Below, one piece after another: positions 63,298 to 64,000 of a DNA stretch of 64,000 nt. Numbering within the stretch: the stretch's first letter is position 1; each line of letters opens with the position of its first letter. This DNA is from CAVQJU01 sp963729215 (GTDB taxonomy: Bacteria > Acidobacteriota > Vicinamibacteria > Vicinamibacterales > CAVVIG01). The position numbers and the translations under genes are program-made. The DNA is taken from the NCBI GenBank assembly GCA_963729215.1, contig CAVSND010000013.1:124001-188000 (forward strand), read 5' to 3'. The notes below the pieces were generated by a model. The model worked only from the letters and a program-made list of their open reading frames with translations, was not told the origin of the DNA and did no database searches.

Positions 63298-63834
63298 TTT
63301 TAAGTAGTCCGATTTCAGTACAGCAACACGCCTGCCGTATGTGTCGCGGAAGATTGCGGCGGGGCGACTGGCTATAAAGAGCTGATTCTAAAAGCTGAAG
63401 TTCCTGCTCTGGCGAGCTGGGAAGACGGCGGGATTGGGAACAGGATATTGGCCGGGTTCAATTCTGGTACGTCGAGGACAACTTTGTTATTCGTCCAATC
63501 TCCTTTCTCTATAAGCACTTATGTGTAAATTTAGACGATATAAGCCTTTGAATGTCTTAATAGGACACCGTGGTCTTATATAGGACACTTACTGTCGTGC
63601 TTGGCGTTGAATCGGGACGGTCGGCCAGCAGCGGTCTGCGAGGTCACCGGGACGCCATCATCTTCAGCAACGCCGGCGTGTCCTGCGTGCACCGATTCGG
63701 TTGCCACCGAAGCATTCCCGCCTGCGCGGCCATGGCGGAATCGATCGGCGTCATGCCAAAATCCACCTCGGCGGCATCCTCTAGCCGACCGCTGAACGGA
63801 AAACGAGCCACGAGCACGAGAAACGAGAAACGGA
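63298..63834. other. Spacer with AT-rich island and direct repeats
   Basis: About 63370-63600 is far richer in A and T than the rest of the window. Two 14-15-base direct repeats, TCTTAATAGGACAC (63555-63568) and TCTTATATAGGACAC (63574-63588), lie 19 bases apart. They could be regulator sites, or the scar of an insertion. The spacer should carry the promoter of the coiled-coil/HD-GYP operon (near 63300-63400) and of the PQQ gene at 63835. From about 63640 a gene remnant follows (separate entry). Confidence 0.55.
63644..63790 (-). pseudogene. Possible remnant of the C-terminal end of an ankyrin-repeat gene
   Basis: On the minus strand one frame reads EVDFGMTPIDSAMA and, later, QDTPALLKMMASR then a stop; a second frame between them reads GRAGGNASVATESVH. 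Joined with two frame changes, this gives GMTPIDSAM-GRAGGN...-DTPALLKMM, similar to the last repeat and tail of acidobacterial ankyrin proteins that often stand beside PQQ dehydrogenase genes. There is no upstream part, so it is a truncated fragment. Confidence 0.35.
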
Positions 63835-64000
63835 ATGAAGATCCCCCCACTCCTCATTTGCGGCGCGATCCTGACGATCGCGACGACGGCCGCTCAGGTG
63901 CGCCGCGTGGACGATACGACGCTGCGACATGCCGGCGAGGGCGGGGAGTGGCTGACCTACGGGCTGAACCAGTCGGAGAACCGCTTCAGCACGCTCACGC
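63835..64000 (+). CDS. PQQ-dependent dehydrogenase, N-terminal part
   Basis: ATG 63835 begins MKIPPLLICGAILTIATTAA, a signal peptide ending AQV, followed by EGGEWLTYGLNQSENRFSTL and the window edge. The W-x2-Y-G...NRFSTLT block is the standard first propeller strand of methanol/ethanol-type quinoproteins. Its substrate and any cytochrome fusion lie beyond the window. Confidence 0.78.
   Translation, partial: MKIPPLLICGAILTIATTAAQVRRVDDTTLRHAGEGGEWLTYGLNQSENRFSTLT

Noticed and set aside
1..64000. tRNA, rRNA, riboswitch or prophage/integrase genes
   Set aside because: I looked for conserved tRNA arms, rRNA blocks and integrase or transposase motifs on both strands and saw none I could support by eye.

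Overview
The window is GC-rich, densely coded bacterial DNA. The gene content points to Acidobacteriota, probably the Vicinamibacteria group. Signs are two ADOP-type (acidobacterial duplicated orphan permease) FtsX/MacB permeases behind a PadR regulator, a large TonB-dependent receptor with an N-terminal carboxypeptidase-regulatory-like domain, PQQ dehydrogenases beside exported c-type cytochromes, and DUF6152, PEGA and HD-GYP/PilZ proteins. Short dyad repeats lie between genes, and some run into the 3' ends of genes. The placement is inference from gene content; there is no rRNA or tRNA gene in the window.

Layout. 1-5.6 kb: exported VOC protein (cut by the window edge), CDP-alcohol phosphotransferase-like protein, lipoprotein, outer-membrane barrel, small DNA-binding-like protein and ppk2. 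5.6-9.4 kb: a histidine kinase operon with two CheY-like regulators, divergent from a third receiver protein and an HPt protein. 9.4-15.2 kb: exported lactonase-like hydrolase, carboxymuconolactone decarboxylase-like protein, PQQ dehydrogenase with a divergent dihaem cytochrome, bacilliredoxin, PEGA protein. 15.2-19.9 kb: acyl-CoA dehydrogenase plus MmgE/PrpD, divergent from a CaiB/BaiF CoA-transferase, then a TPR protein. 20-27.3 kb: heterodimeric ABC exporter, SGNH hydrolase with a coupled MarR regulator, small secreted proteins, CPXCG protein. 27.4-34.5 kb: export cluster (adaptor, two ATPases, PadR, two ADOP permeases). 34.7-45.6 kb: putative HELxH secreted protein, metallophosphoesterase, DUF2844/DUF3443 pair, homodimer-type ABC exporter, RNB ribonuclease, cupin divergent from LysR, repeat-built membrane protein. 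45.6-51.2 kb: hpaB-hpaC and the TonB-dependent receptor. 51.3-58.7 kb: glutathione peroxidase, PEGA and BON proteins, polytopic membrane protein, second HELxH paralogue, NHL propeller and dihaem cytochrome. 58.7-63.3 kb: a four-gene operon (coiled coil/GAF-like, HD-GYP, PilZ-like, PilZ). The right end holds an AT-rich spacer and the start of another PQQ dehydrogenase.

Two properties affect every reading. First, about 30 single-base frameshifts break otherwise conserved genes, most being one extra base; this looks like uncorrected sequencing error rather than decay, so many reading frames here are artificially split or fused. Second, a family of twin-dyad repeats (GTAGCG...CGCTAC) recurs and in several places supplies the stop codon or the last 15-20 codons of the neighbouring gene.
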